The position numbers and the translations under genes are program-made. The notes beneath the pieces were generated by a model. It was not told where the DNA came from and searched no databases. It saw only the letters and a list, made by a program, of their open reading frames with translations. This document shows, one piece after another, positions 9,378 through 17,344 of a stretch of 64,000 nt of DNA; the first letter of the stretch is position 1; each line of letters begins with the position of its first letter. Source of the stretch: Acidobacteriaceae bacterium (GTDB lineage: Bacteria; Acidobacteriota; Terriglobia; Terriglobales; Acidobacteriaceae); contig PKVW01000036.1 in assembly GCA_003131585.1 (NCBI GenBank), positions 1,728 through 65,727 on the forward strand. The letters run 5' to 3'.

Positions 9378-10406
9378 TTACTGGTTGTGTTTGGGCATGA
9401 CCGCCTTCACGTCCGCATCGCTTGCGAAGTCGCCAGCATCGGCCTCCGCAATTGCGGTCCGAACCTCCTGCATCTTCCACTCGCCGCGCAGCAGCGGGCG
9501 GGTCAGGCACGTGGGGCCGCCGCTGCCGTTGATGCAGATCTCGCTGCCGGAGAAAGTGCGGATGTCGAATCCGGCTCGACGCAGGCGGGCGTTGGTGTTG
9601 CGGTTTTCTTCGATCGCGAGCAGGCGGTTGTTGCCGAGCGCCAGAACGTTGCAGGCTAGCGTGTCGCGCTCGGCGGGGTCGATTTCGATGAAGCTGAATC
9701 TGCGTGATTTGAGCAGTTCGACTGTTTCCACGGCGAGCCAGGGCAGATCGACGAGTGCGGTGCGCTCGTCGAGCAGGCTGATCAGCGACATTAGATGCAG
9801 GCACGCCGAGGGGCCCGGGCCGTAAGGCAGCGGCGCCGAAAAAACCTCCACGCCCTTGGGTGCGAGTAGAGCGCACATCTGCTGAATGCCGGCGGCATTT
9901 GTGCGATAACCGCGGCCGATCAGCAGCGTTTTAGGATCGAGCCACACGATGTCACCAGCTTCGGCGGTGCCGGGAAGCGCAATCGCGCCGAGCGTTGGGA
10001 TGTCCAGGGTCGCGCAGAACGAGCCGTGGCGCGGGCCTTCCGCCATGCGGTTCGGCTTGCCCGGGCGCATCACGATCAAACCGAAATCGGTGGGAAGCGA
10101 CGCGTCGTGGGCATAGACGGCATCGAGGGAGAAGTCCGGCGCCGGAAGCATCTCCACAACCTCGACTCCCGCGGCTTCCAACTCGCGGCACAGCGCTTCG
10201 TGCTGGGATTGCGCCGTCCCGAAGTCGGGCGCATGGTGGAAGCCCAGTTCTTGCCAGCGCGCCGCGCGTTCCCGCTGGTTCCAGCCTGCCGTGCGCGGCG
10301 AACATACCAGCACGCGCTCCAGCGCGCCCGACATTGAGTTGCCGTTGAAAGAGTTGCCGTTGAAAGAGTTGCCGTTGAAACGCGCCCTCGTTATCGCCTC
10401 TGGCAT
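9378..10406 (-). CDS. Dimethylargininase / amidinotransferase-family protein
   Basis: Probable guanidino-modifying hydrolase of the DDAH/arginine deiminase superfamily (N-omega,N-omega-dimethylarginine to citrulline plus dimethylamine). Of its 342 residues, TAEAGDIVW carries acidic substrate ligands, HLMSLISLLDE (about 206-216) carries the catalytic His, and CINGSGGPTCLTRPL (about 295-309) carries the nucleophilic Cys. The N-terminus has three tandem FNGNS units (residues 10-24) encoded by 15-bp repeats. The family normally lacks these. The exact substrate cannot be told from sequence. Confidence 0.8.
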   Translation of the reverse strand: MPEAITRARFNGNSFNGNSFNGNSMSGALERVLVCSPRTAGWNQRERAARWQELGFHHAPDFGTAQSQHEALCRELEAAGVEVVEMLPAPDFSLDAVYAHDASLPTDFGLIVMRPGKPNRMAEGPRHGSFCATLDIPTLGAIALPGTAEAGDIVWLDPKTLLIGRGYRTNAAGIQQMCALLAPKGVEVFSAPLPYGPGPSACLHLMSLISLLDERTALVDLPWLAVETVELLKSRRFSFIEIDPAERDTLACNVLALGNNRLLAIEENRNTNARLRRAGFDIRTFSGSEICINGSGGPTCLTRPLLRGEWKMQEVRTAIAEADAGDFASDADVKAVMPKHNQ

Positions 10407-10453
10407 CGTGCCCCCGCAACATTGTGAAACTGCCGAGCCTGCCAGGAATCTAT

Positions 10454-10747
10454 ATGGGCATTATGGCAAAAGCAACCTGGGAAGGCACAGTGCTCGCCGA
10501 AAGCAATGCGGCAGTCGAGATCGAAGGCAACCAGTATTTTCCTCCGGATGCGATTCGCAAGGAGTATTTCAAGGCCAGCGATGCGCATACTGTGTGTTCG
10601 TGGAAGGGCACGGCTAGCTACTACGATGTTGAGGTCAACGGCAAACGGAACTCGGGCGCGGCTTGGTACTACCCGCAGCCGACGGCGGCGGCGAAGCAGA
10701 TCAAGGGGTATGTGGCGTTCTGGAAGGGTGTCACAGTGGAGAGGTAA
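10454..10747 (+). CDS. DUF427 family protein
   Basis: Small cytosolic protein of unknown function with the full DUF427 pattern: an AESN segment, EGNQYFPPDAI, YFKASDAHTVCSWKGTASYY and AAWYYPQP...A...IKGYVAFWKGV. It has 97 residues from this ATG, which has AGGA six bases upstream. A second in-frame ATG is at 10463. It diverges from the dimethylargininase gene and converges on the porin gene. Confidence 0.85.
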   Translation: MGIMAKATWEGTVLAESNAAVEIEGNQYFPPDAIRKEYFKASDAHTVCSWKGTASYYDVEVNGKRNSGAAWYYPQPTAAAKQIKGYVAFWKGVTVER

Positions 10748-10771
10748 AAGAAGTGGAGAGCCCGTGACGTC

Positions 10772-12244
10772 TTAGAACTCGACGTGGGCGCGGAACGATG
10801 GCACGAGGACCGGACCTCGGTCGCGGTTGTAGCCGGGGTCCACGATGTGTTGCAGGCCGGGCGCGAGATAGATGCCGCGCCACACGTGGACGGTATAGTA
10901 AGTCTCCACAATATTTTCGCGGCCGTAGTTCAACTGGCCATCGCCCAACAGAAAGCCGTAGCCGCCATCGGCGAGGTAGGCCTGGTGATCCTTGGCAATC
11001 CCGTTGGTGACGAAGGCAACGCCAGCGCGGTCCTGCTTGCGGCGCCACCATGCGCCGTTTGCTCCCAGTCCTCCGGCGAAAGTTTGATCGACCTCCGTGT
11101 AGGCGAAGGATTCGGTCTTGCCGTTATCCCAGCCGAAGCGGGCGAATGCCGCCAGGTTGGGCAGAAGATTCTGCTCGACGTTCACGCCGAAACCATACTT
11201 GCGCGTGATGTGCCAGGGATGGTTGGTGATATCTGGAATGGATGTGAGGCCTGCTTCAAAGTTGGCAACGGCCTGACGATAGATGCCCATGTTGGCGTAA
11301 TTGGTGAAGGCCAATAGACGAACCACTCCGGACTTTTTGGGGATCAGGCCGTGACGCAGTTCGTATTCAAAGTTCTCCGCATGGGCTTGCCAGGGCTTCC
11401 AGATCAGATCGATTCCGTTCGCGACCTTGGGCATGAGCGCCTCGGCGAAGCGGATGCCCCAGTTGCGGTCTTCGTAATCGGCGGTAGCGCCGACGGTGTA
11501 GCCGCGCGTGTCGGCTGCGTAGTCGTATGCGCCGTTGTTGTCGATGGTCCAGTTGCTGAACTGAAAGTGAGTGTCCGTGCCGACGGAATTGATGTCGAAG
11601 AAGTCCGGCATGCTGAATTTGCCGAAGCGGATTTCCAAGCGGCGGCGCGGAAGTTCGTCGAATAGCGACAGGAACGTACGCTGGTTTTCCACTTTGTCCT
11701 TGCTCAACGCAAAGACCTTATGAATCATGCCCCGCGCTAGATAAGGCGCTTTGCTCAACAGAGGATTGCGCACGATATCGAGATCGGGCGGGCCGGCCAA
11801 GCCGAGGCCCGTGCTCAGGGCGGCACCGCCGGTCTCTTCGACGTCGACGATAAGCTCGGTGGAATTATTGAGTCGCGCGCCGGTGTAGAGCGTCATCACG
11901 CGCGACGTGGCTTTCTCGTAGTGCGGGCTGAGGCTGTTCTTGCCACTGTAAGCGGCGTAGAACGGGGGATGAGTTTGAAAAATAAAATTCGCCTGGCCGG
12001 AGAGCCAGAAGCGCGTGTCCTTGAAATGGGGAAACATCGCTTCGGTACCCTCTTCCGACGGTGGATCGGGCACATTGGGCGCGGCCGCAGAGTCCCCTTG
12101 CGGCGCGGTAGCTGACTGTGTCGCGGAGGGTGGGTCCGGCTGTTGCGCGAGCGACGGCAGCGCCGGACCAACAACGGTTGCGGTGCAGAACGCAAGCAGC
12201 AGCCAGCGCGCGCTCCGAGTCGCGAGTTGGGTTTGCCTTTTCAT
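10772..12244 (-). CDS. OprB-family outer-membrane porin
   Basis: Predicted outer-membrane beta-barrel of the carbohydrate-selective porin (OprB) superfamily. It has 490 residues from ATG 12244, with signal peptide MKRQTQLATRSARWLLLAFCTATVV...SLAQ. A Pro/Ala-rich linker (about residues 33-65) follows, then a barrel rich in aromatic/glycine alternation, including FGKFSMPDFFDIN and a C-terminal AHVEF ending in Phe, typical of BamA-assembled porins. An upstream GTG (12343) abuts the operator and cannot be the start. An MntR-like operator covers the promoter, so a role in manganese uptake across the outer membrane is an attractive inference. Confidence 0.8.
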   Translation of the reverse strand: MKRQTQLATRSARWLLLAFCTATVVGPALPSLAQQPDPPSATQSATAPQGDSAAAPNVPDPPSEEGTEAMFPHFKDTRFWLSGQANFIFQTHPPFYAAYSGKNSLSPHYEKATSRVMTLYTGARLNNSTELIVDVEETGGAALSTGLGLAGPPDLDIVRNPLLSKAPYLARGMIHKVFALSKDKVENQRTFLSLFDELPRRRLEIRFGKFSMPDFFDINSVGTDTHFQFSNWTIDNNGAYDYAADTRGYTVGATADYEDRNWGIRFAEALMPKVANGIDLIWKPWQAHAENFEYELRHGLIPKKSGVVRLLAFTNYANMGIYRQAVANFEAGLTSIPDITNHPWHITRKYGFGVNVEQNLLPNLAAFARFGWDNGKTESFAYTEVDQTFAGGLGANGAWWRRKQDRAGVAFVTNGIAKDHQAYLADGGYGFLLGDGQLNYGRENIVETYYTVHVWRGIYLAPGLQHIVDPGYNRDRGPVLVPSFRAHVEF

Positions 12245-12269
12245 TCGTACGATGTCCCCATAAATGACT

Positions 12270-12300
12270 CCGGCGAACCAACGAAGCCCCGGTTCGCCGG
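12270..12300 (-). promoter_or_regulatory. Perfect hairpin in the porin 5' leader
   Basis: CCGGCGAACC (12270-12279) and GGTTCGCCGG (12291-12300) form a perfect 10-bp stem with an 11-nt loop. It sits in the transcribed leader about 25 bases before the porin start codon. No T-run follows, so it is more likely a leader structure than a terminator. Confidence 0.5.
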
Positions 12301-12333
12301 GTCTCTGTCCTCTATTCCAGATTACTGAACGCA

Positions 12334-12364
12334 AATATATCACGATGAGTTAACTATGGTTAAT
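12334..12364 (-). promoter_or_regulatory. Porin promoter with MntR-like operator
   Basis: The minus strand has TTAACC (12358-12363), an 18-bp spacer and TATATT (12334-12339). The dyad AGTTAACTATGGTTAAT (12348-12364) overlaps the -35. Layout and spacing match the mntH promoter, with about 15 of 17 operator bases shared. Confidence 0.65.
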
Positions 12365-12753
12365 CATATTGCGCTAACAGCTCCGGCGGCCGGCGCCAGG
12401 CTGGGATGCCGCCAAATCCACCGTGCATTAGTTAAAGGAATATGCAGATAGAATCTTAAGTGATATGAGGCCGGAGGCGGGTTCGCGTGGGCTTCGCCGC
12501 GCGAAGGAATCATTCTCCGACTTTCCCGAGATCGAGCGACGTGGCGGCAGAAAACCAAGAAGGACAGCCCGGAGCCCCCGAAGCTGTCCTTGAACCCTCC
12601 CGGTTAGAAGGGCAACGTGATGACCCAAAGTTACCTGCGCGATGTTGCAAAATGATGGCGAAATGGTGAATATCTGATGAATTTGTTTGCGATGGCAGCT
12701 GCTATAGTAATCGCGCGGTCTTGTCTGTTCACATCCTTCGTGTGGGAGCCTCG
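12365..12753. other. Long spacer between porin and hemL
   Basis: No gene is supported in either strand. It contains a 9-bp inverted repeat, AAGGACAGC (12560-12568) with GCTGTCCTT (12583-12591), without a clear T-run, and an A/T-rich stretch before hemL with a -10-like TATAGT (12703-12708) but a poor -35. Confidence 0.4.
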
Positions 12754-14064
12754 ATGCCGTCCATAGCATCGCGAAAAGTCGAGCAGTCGCGCCGCCTTCA
12801 GCAACGCGCCGAAAGCATGATTCCAGGCGGAGTGAACTCGCCGGTGCGCGCGTTCGGTTCGGTGGGGGGCGACCCGCCGTTTATCGCGCGCGGAAAAGGC
12901 TCGCACATCTGGGATGCCGACGAAAACGAATACATCGACTATGTCGGCTCCTGGGGACCGCTGATTCTAGGCCACGCCGCGCCGGACGTGCTCGATGCCA
13001 TCGTAGGCGCGGCCTGCAACGGCACCAGCTTTGGGGCTTCCACGCCCGCCGAGGCCGATCTCGCGGAGCTGGTACTGGCGGCGTTTCCGCCCATGCAGAA
13101 AGTTCGCTTCGTGAATTCCGGAACCGAAGCCACGATGTCGGCCATCCGTCTGGCGCGAGCTTATACCAAGCGCAAGTATATTGTGAAATTCGAGGGCTGT
13201 TACCACGGGCATTCCGACTCTCTGCTGGTGAAGGCGGGTTCGGGCGTGGCGACGCTGGGTATTCCAGGATCCGCGGGCGTTCCCGAGGAATTCATCCAAT
13301 TCACGCTGGCCTTGCCTTTCAACAACGTCAAGGCGGTGGAGTACGCCTTCCAAAAATTTAAACATCAGATTGCGTGCGTGATCGTGGAGCCGGTGGTGGG
13401 AAACATGGGATGTGTTCCCGCGACGGACGATTATCTGGTGGCTCTGCGCATGATTACGGAACGCGAAAGGTCCGTGCTGATTTTCGATGAAGTGATGACC
13501 GGATTTCGCGTGGCCTTCGGCGGAGCGCAGGAGCTCTACAATATTCGTCCTGACCTGACGACCATGGGCAAGATCATCGGCGGAGGCCTGCCAGTGGGCG
13601 CCTATGGCGGTTCCAGCGAGATTATGAATCTGGTGGCGCCGCTGGGACCGATGTATCAGGCGGGCACGCTCTCCGGCAATCCGCTGGCGATGGCGGCGGG
13701 GTGCGCGATGTTGAAGCACCTGCGCGATCACAAGGAGATTTATCCGCGGCTCGAAAAGTTGAGCCGAACACTGGTCGAGGGCGTTGCCACAGCCGCCAAA
13801 GGTGCCGGCGTGCCGCTGTGCTACAACCGTGTCGGCTCCATGTTCACCTGGTTCTTCACGCCGGGGCCGGTAACGGATTGGGATTCGGCCTCGCAGTCGA
13901 ATACCGAAGCGTTTGGCAAATTCTTCCGCGCCATGCTCGACAGCGGAGTGTATCTGCCGCCGTCCCAGTATGAGGCTGCATTCCTGGGCGCTACACATAC
14001 GGAGCAGGATATACAGCAGACGATTGCGGCGGCGAAGCAGGCGTTCGCGGCGGCGCGGGGATGA
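12754..14064 (+). CDS. hemL: Glutamate-1-semialdehyde 2,1-aminomutase
   Basis: PLP enzyme that makes 5-aminolevulinate in the C5 heme pathway. It has 436 residues from ATG 12754, which has GGGAG just upstream; an upstream in-frame start at 12721 would add 11 unconserved residues. Motifs: [49 protein letters not shown] and the PLP lysine in [17 protein letters not shown]. Single gene, no visible heme gene neighbours. Confidence 0.96.
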   Translation: MPSIASRKVEQSRRLQQRAESMIPGGVNSPVRAFGSVGGDPPFIARGKGSHIWDADENEYIDYVGSWGPLILGHAAPDVLDAIVGAACNGTSFGASTPAEADLAELVLAAFPPMQKVRFVNSGTEATMSAIRLARAYTKRKYIVKFEGCYHGHSDSLLVKAGSGVATLGIPGSAGVPEEFIQFTLALPFNNVKAVEYAFQKFKHQIACVIVEPVVGNMGCVPATDDYLVALRMITERERSVLIFDEVMTGFRVAFGGAQELYNIRPDLTTMGKIIGGGLPVGAYGGSSEIMNLVAPLGPMYQAGTLSGNPLAMAAGCAMLKHLRDHKEIYPRLEKLSRTLVEGVATAAKGAGVPLCYNRVGSMFTWFFTPGPVTDWDSASQSNTEAFGKFFRAMLDSGVYLPPSQYEAAFLGATHTEQDIQQTIAAAKQAFAAARG

Positions 14065-14116
14065 AAGACGATTTCATCCCGGAGACACGGAGACATCTAA
14101 AATACAATACCGCACT

Positions 14117-14151
14117 AGCTGACAGCTCATGGCTGATGGCTGACCACTGAC
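14117..14151. repeat. Heptad-repeat tract at the deacetylase 3' end
   Basis: Five 7-mers in register: AGCTGAC, AGCTCAT, GGCTGAT, GGCTGAC, CACTGAC. The stop codon and last residues of the minus-strand deacetylase gene lie inside it, so the repeat supplied the C-terminal codons. Confidence 0.65.
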
Positions 14152-14873
14152 TTTGCCATCATCTGCGGAATCGTTACGAACTCATATCCTTCGGTCTTAC
14201 AGCGGGCGATCAGGTGATCTGTGGCGATCACCGTTTTCAAGCGGTCCGCTCCCATTTGCTTATGCCCTCCATCGTGGAGCAGGATGACGTCGCCGCCGCG
14301 AATCTGCCTGGCGACCCTGCGCTCGATCGCCGCGGCTGGCGGCGTGTTCCAATCGTACCCGGTTACGTTCCACATGACTGGTTCCAGGCCAAGTTCGCGC
14401 GCCACGCGGAGCACCGCGGATCGGCGCCCTCCGAAGGGAGGACGAAACAGATTGGAATGTTGGCCAATCGCATCTTGCAACGCGGCGCGGCATTCGGAGA
14501 GTTGCCGCCTGATTTCTGTTTCGCTCCTGAAGGTCAGCAGCGGATGCGTGAAGGTGTGGTTGCCGACGACGTGGCCGGCTTGGACAATTTCGCGGGCGAT
14601 GTTGGGACGTTGCTGCACGTAGCATCCGATCAGAAAAAAAGTCGCCTGTACGCCGTGGCTAGCGAGGACTTCCAGCAAGCGCAGGGTGTGCGGGTCGTTG
14701 GGGCCGTCGTCGTAGGTCAGAGCAATCTGGCGCGATCCGCGCGGCAGTCCGACGAAAGTTTGGCCGTACCATTGCCCGGTCGGCGCCATGGACTGGTAAC
14801 CCGCGGCTAGAGCGGCTGCGGCGGAGACGGCGCCGGTCAGGGCAAGGGCGAGCATGAGGGAATTGTAGAGCAT
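14127..14873 (-). CDS. Exported polysaccharide deacetylase (NodB domain)
   Basis: Probable metal-dependent de-N-acetylase acting on peptidoglycan or an exopolysaccharide. The 248 residues start with a hydrophobic signal/anchor (about 4-25). The NodB domain has motif 1 TYDDGPND (about 53-60), motif 2 HTFTHP (about 105-110), motif 3 RPPFGGR (about 143-149) and motif 5 ILLHDGG. The start codon lies in the octad-repeat tract at 14872-14919. The last residues come from another repeat. It stands alone, so its substrate is unknown. Confidence 0.88.
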   Translation of the reverse strand: MLYNSLMLALALTGAVSAAAALAAGYQSMAPTGQWYGQTFVGLPRGSRQIALTYDDGPNDPHTLRLLEVLASHGVQATFFLIGCYVQQRPNIAREIVQAGHVVGNHTFTHPLLTFRSETEIRRQLSECRAALQDAIGQHSNLFRPPFGGRRSAVLRVARELGLEPVMWNVTGYDWNTPPAAAIERRVARQIRGGDVILLHDGGHKQMGADRLKTVIATDHLIARCKTEGYEFVTIPQMMAKSVVSHQP

Positions 14874-14974
14874 TGAGTCATTGAGTCATTGAGTCATCGG
14901 GTGATTGAGCGAATGAAATCGCAAGCATCGACTTCCAAATCTCTCAAGCACTCAATGGCTCGATCGCTCAATTC
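14872..14974. repeat. Octad-repeat hairpin
   Basis: The left arm is 8-mers in register: ATTGAGTC three times, ATCGGGTG, ATTGAGCG, AATGAAAT (14872-14919). The right arm, TCAAGCAC, TCAATGGC, TCGATCGC, TCAATTCT (about 14944-14975), is roughly complementary. Same design as the heptad hairpins but with an 8-bp unit. It overlaps the deacetylase start. Confidence 0.7.
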
Positions 14975-15051
14975 TTCCCTGTTAACTCTTCCCTCAATTG
15001 CCACTCGGCTCCATCCGAGCTATCCTGCAAATTCCGGAATATTACGAGTCC

Positions 15052-15717
15052 ATGGCCAATCTCTTCGAGTTGCCCCGTTACATTGCTGTGGAAGGTCCCA
15101 TCCGAGTGGGCAAGAGTACGCTGGCGCGCATTCTGGCCGAACGCCTGAATGCGCAGCGCGTGATGGAGCCTGAGTCCAACCCTTTCCTGGGCGCTTTTTA
15201 TGAAGGCGAACGTGGCGCGGCGTTTCAGGCGCAGTTCGCGTTCCTAGTGCGGCGCTTCGAGCAGTTGCAGGCGCTCGACCTGGGTCCGCGCTCGCAGAAG
15301 ACCGTGGTCGCCGACTACATCTTCGAAAAAGACAAACTCTTCGCCTGCCTCAACCTCACCGACCAGGAGCTCGATACCTACAACCGCTACTACAACCACT
15401 TCCGCGAGCAGTTGCCCACGCCGGACCTTGTCATCTACCTGCAGGCCACGCCCGAGGTGCTGAAGAAGCGCCTCAAGAAAAAGAATGCCCCCGGCGAGCG
15501 CGCCGTCAGCGACGAGTATCTGGAGGAAGTGGTAAAGGCCTACGAACACTTCTTTTTTCACTACACATCGTCGGACCTGTTGATCGTCAATACGTCAGAG
15601 ATTGACTTCGTCGACCGCAACGAAGACTTGCAGGAACTGCTGCGAAAAGTTACCGAGCCAATCAAGGGCACGCAATACTTTTTGCCGCTGGGCGGGCAGG
15701 AAGCGGCCAGCGCGTAG
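15052..15717 (+). CDS. Deoxynucleoside kinase family protein
   Basis: Nucleotide-salvage kinase of the dCK/dGK family, phosphorylating deoxynucleosides with ATP. The 221 residues have the P-loop GPIRVGKSTLA (about 14-24), the EPESNPFL substrate motif, a DYIFEKDKLFA segment and a lid region rich in Lys/Arg (RLKKKNAPGER). The ATG at 15052 leads straight into the conserved domain; an upstream start at 14998 would add repeat-derived residues. The specific deoxynucleoside is not predictable. Confidence 0.88.
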   Translation: MANLFELPRYIAVEGPIRVGKSTLARILAERLNAQRVMEPESNPFLGAFYEGERGAAFQAQFAFLVRRFEQLQALDLGPRSQKTVVADYIFEKDKLFACLNLTDQELDTYNRYYNHFREQLPTPDLVIYLQATPEVLKKRLKKKNAPGERAVSDEYLEEVVKAYEHFFFHYTSSDLLIVNTSEIDFVDRNEDLQELLRKVTEPIKGTQYFLPLGGQEAASA

Positions 15718-15721
15718 GAAC

Positions 15722-15749
15722 CGTCGTTGGCCGGCAGTCGTTGGTCGTT
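15722..15749. repeat. Heptad-repeat tract
   Basis: Four 7-mers in register: CGTCGTT, GGCCGGC, AGTCGTT, GGTCGTT, directly after the kinase gene. Same unit family as 5588-5615 and 46876-46903. Confidence 0.65.
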
Positions 15750-15770
15750 ACCTCCAATAAAACTGCGGCC

Positions 15771-15808
15771 TTGCGGTATCCTCAGTATGTTATTACAATT
15801 GTAATAAC
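15771..15808 (+). promoter_or_regulatory. Toxin-antitoxin promoter with 20-bp palindromic operator
   Basis: TTGCGG (15771-15776), a 17-bp spacer and TACAAT (15794-15799) form a promoter. GTTATTACAATTGTAATAAC (15789-15808) is a perfect 20-bp palindrome covering the -10. The antitoxin starts 15 bp downstream, so this is most likely its autoregulatory site. Confidence 0.75.
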
Positions 15809-15822
15809 GGAGACGAAGGCTC

Positions 15823-16050
15823 ATGGTTCAACTCAAGATTCGGAAGTTCGGCAACTCACTTGGAGTGGTTCTGCCGAAGGAGGTCATTCACCGCCTGCGG
15901 ACGGGCGACGGGGAGCGGGTTTTTCTGATTGAGGCTGGAGACGGCGATTATCGGCTCACACCGTACGATCCCGCGTTCGAGAGGAAAATGGAGAAGGCTG
16001 AAGAGATCATGAGCCGCTACCGCAACACGCTGCAAGCGTTGGCAAAGTGA
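15823..16050 (+). CDS. AbrB/MazE-type antitoxin
   Basis: DNA-binding antitoxin of 75 residues. The N-terminal swapped-hairpin domain reads KIRKFGNSLGVVLPKEVIHRL (about residues 4-24) and gives operator binding. The charged C-terminal helix (about 50-75) should bind and neutralise the toxin. The following doc-like gene starts at 16047, overlapping the stop by four bases (GTGA), so translation is coupled. The palindrome at 15789-15808 is its likely operator. Confidence 0.85.
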   Translation: MVQLKIRKFGNSLGVVLPKEVIHRLRTGDGERVFLIEAGDGDYRLTPYDPAFERKMEKAEEIMSRYRNTLQALAK

Positions 16051-16460
16051 AAAAGCGGCGTGCAGGCAAGAAAAAACCGGCTTGGATCGAGACGCGCGAT
16101 GTGCTGGCGATCCATGACCGGCTTTTGGCGCTACACGGCGGCGCGGCGGGAGTGCGCGACCGGGCGCTTCTTGAATCCGCTCTTGCTCGACCGCGCCAGC
16201 ACCATGCCTACGCCGATTCTCCGGACATCGTTGAAATGGCGGCGCTTTACACGGCGGGTATTGTCCAAAACCATCCTTTTGTCGACGGGAACAAGAGGAC
16301 TGGCTTTGTGGTCGGCGTTCTCTTCCTGGAACTTCACGGCTTCGACTTCGCGGCGAGTGAGGCCGATGCCGACCAGTGGGTCATGGGACTGGCAGCGGGC
16401 AGGCTCGATGAGGCCTCTTATGTAGGTTGGCTGCGGGAGAACGTCAGGCGGAGCAGATGA
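16047..16460 (+). CDS. doc: Fic/Doc-family toxin (death-on-curing type)
   Basis: Doc toxins inactivate EF-Tu by phosphorylation. The 137 residues contain the Doc-type core motif HPFVDGNKRTGF (about 72-83) and the preceding GVRDRALLESALARP...AALYTAGIVQNH typical of the family. The GTG start overlaps the antitoxin stop. The pairing with an AbrB-type rather than Phd-type antitoxin is known elsewhere in bacteria. Intact, so probably functional. Confidence 0.88.
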   Translation: MKKRRAGKKKPAWIETRDVLAIHDRLLALHGGAAGVRDRALLESALARPRQHHAYADSPDIVEMAALYTAGIVQNHPFVDGNKRTGFVVGVLFLELHGFDFAASEADADQWVMGLAAGRLDEASYVGWLRENVRRSR

Positions 16461-16473
16461 CCATTGAGAGACC

Positions 16474-16914
16474 CTACCTCTCGTATCGCGGCAGCGAGTA
16501 AACCGCCAGCGCTTTCCCCACCTTGGAGAATTCTGGATCGGCGGTGACCAGCCATGCGCCGCGTTCAATAGCCAGTTCGGCGGCGAACGCGTCAGCGTAG
16601 CCCAAGGCGTATTTTTGCTTGAGCGCACCCGCCCGTGAGGCCCGTTCTCGATCCGCATCGATAACCGCGATGGGCATCTCCCGGAGCTTCGCTGCGGCTT
16701 CATGAGCCCTTGCTTCTCCGTGCCGTCGCCACGTGACGTAGAATACTTCACCCCAGTTCACAGCTGACATCAAAAGAGGCACCTCTTTTTGCAGGGCTTG
16801 TTCCAGCAGACGTTCAATCTTTCCCGCTGTACCCTCCCGGTCCTCGAATAGCCCGACCAATGCGTTGGCGTCCAGCACGTGTCGTCGCGGGCCGCGTGGG
16901 AACGGAGGAGTCAT
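16474..16914 (-). CDS. vapC: PIN-domain toxin, VapC type
   Basis: Mg2+-dependent ribonuclease of 146 residues. The acidic active-site set is visible: LDANALV (Asp near residue 15), NWGEVFY (Glu, about 55), YADAFAA (Asp, about 107) and TADPEF (Asp, about 125). The gene overlaps the upstream antitoxin by four bases. It converges with the Doc module, so two toxin-antitoxin units lie tail to tail. The RNA target is unknown. Confidence 0.88.
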   Translation of the reverse strand: MTPPFPRGPRRHVLDANALVGLFEDREGTAGKIERLLEQALQKEVPLLMSAVNWGEVFYVTWRRHGEARAHEAAAKLREMPIAVIDADRERASRAGALKQKYALGYADAFAAELAIERGAWLVTADPEFSKVGKALAVYSLPRYER

Positions 16915-17165
16915 TGATCCTCTCGTTTGCGCTCGCGTTCCCGCTCCGCGAACAATTCCTCAAACATGGAGGGTTCTCCGGACTTGGGTTTCAGAAACCC
17001 TCTAATCTCCCGCAATCGCTGTTTCGTCATCGGGGTCAGAACGAGTCTTCCGTGGTCTTCACTCCAGGTAGCGGGTGTTCCCTTCTCCAAACCAAATTGC
17101 TCGCGGAGTTCCGCCGGAATGACCACCTGACCTTTAGAACTAATCACTGTGCGGTAGCTTGCCAT
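16911..17165 (-). CDS. vapB: AbrB-family antitoxin, VapB type
   Basis: 84-residue antitoxin. The N-terminal AbrB fold reads SYRTVISSKGQVVIPAELRE (about 3-22). The C-terminal half ends in a highly charged tail rich in Glu and Arg. It overlaps vapC by ATGA. An inverted repeat at 17174-17191 just upstream is its likely operator. Confidence 0.87.
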   Translation of the reverse strand: MASYRTVISSKGQVVIPAELREQFGLEKGTPATWSEDHGRLVLTPMTKQRLREIRGFLKPKSGEPSMFEELFAERERERKREDQ

Positions 17166-17173
17166 GAAGTGAT

Positions 17174-17191
17174 CTTACCATACAGTAAGAC
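17174..17191 (-). promoter_or_regulatory. Inverted repeat upstream of vapB (operator candidate)
   Basis: TCTTAC (17174-17179) and GTAAGA (17186-17191) are a perfect 6-bp dyad with a 6-bp spacer, 9 bp from the vapB start. A third TCTTAC lies at 17205-17210. Typical placement for VapBC autoregulation. Confidence 0.55.
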
Positions 17192-17344
17192 CATTTCGAA
17201 GCGTCTTACGTGCGATTAGCTTCTGATAAACCGGTGACAACCGGCCATCGACGAACGCGGGCTTTGCGGCTACAATAGCTGCAGCATCCACGAAGATGCG
17301 TACAGGCTCTATCCGGCCGAGCCGGAGGGGCACTGGAGGGCAAT

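Noticed and set aside
12428-12769. Long minus-strand frame between the porin and hemL genes
   Set aside because: No family resemblance, runs into the hemL start and has the composition of a spacer.
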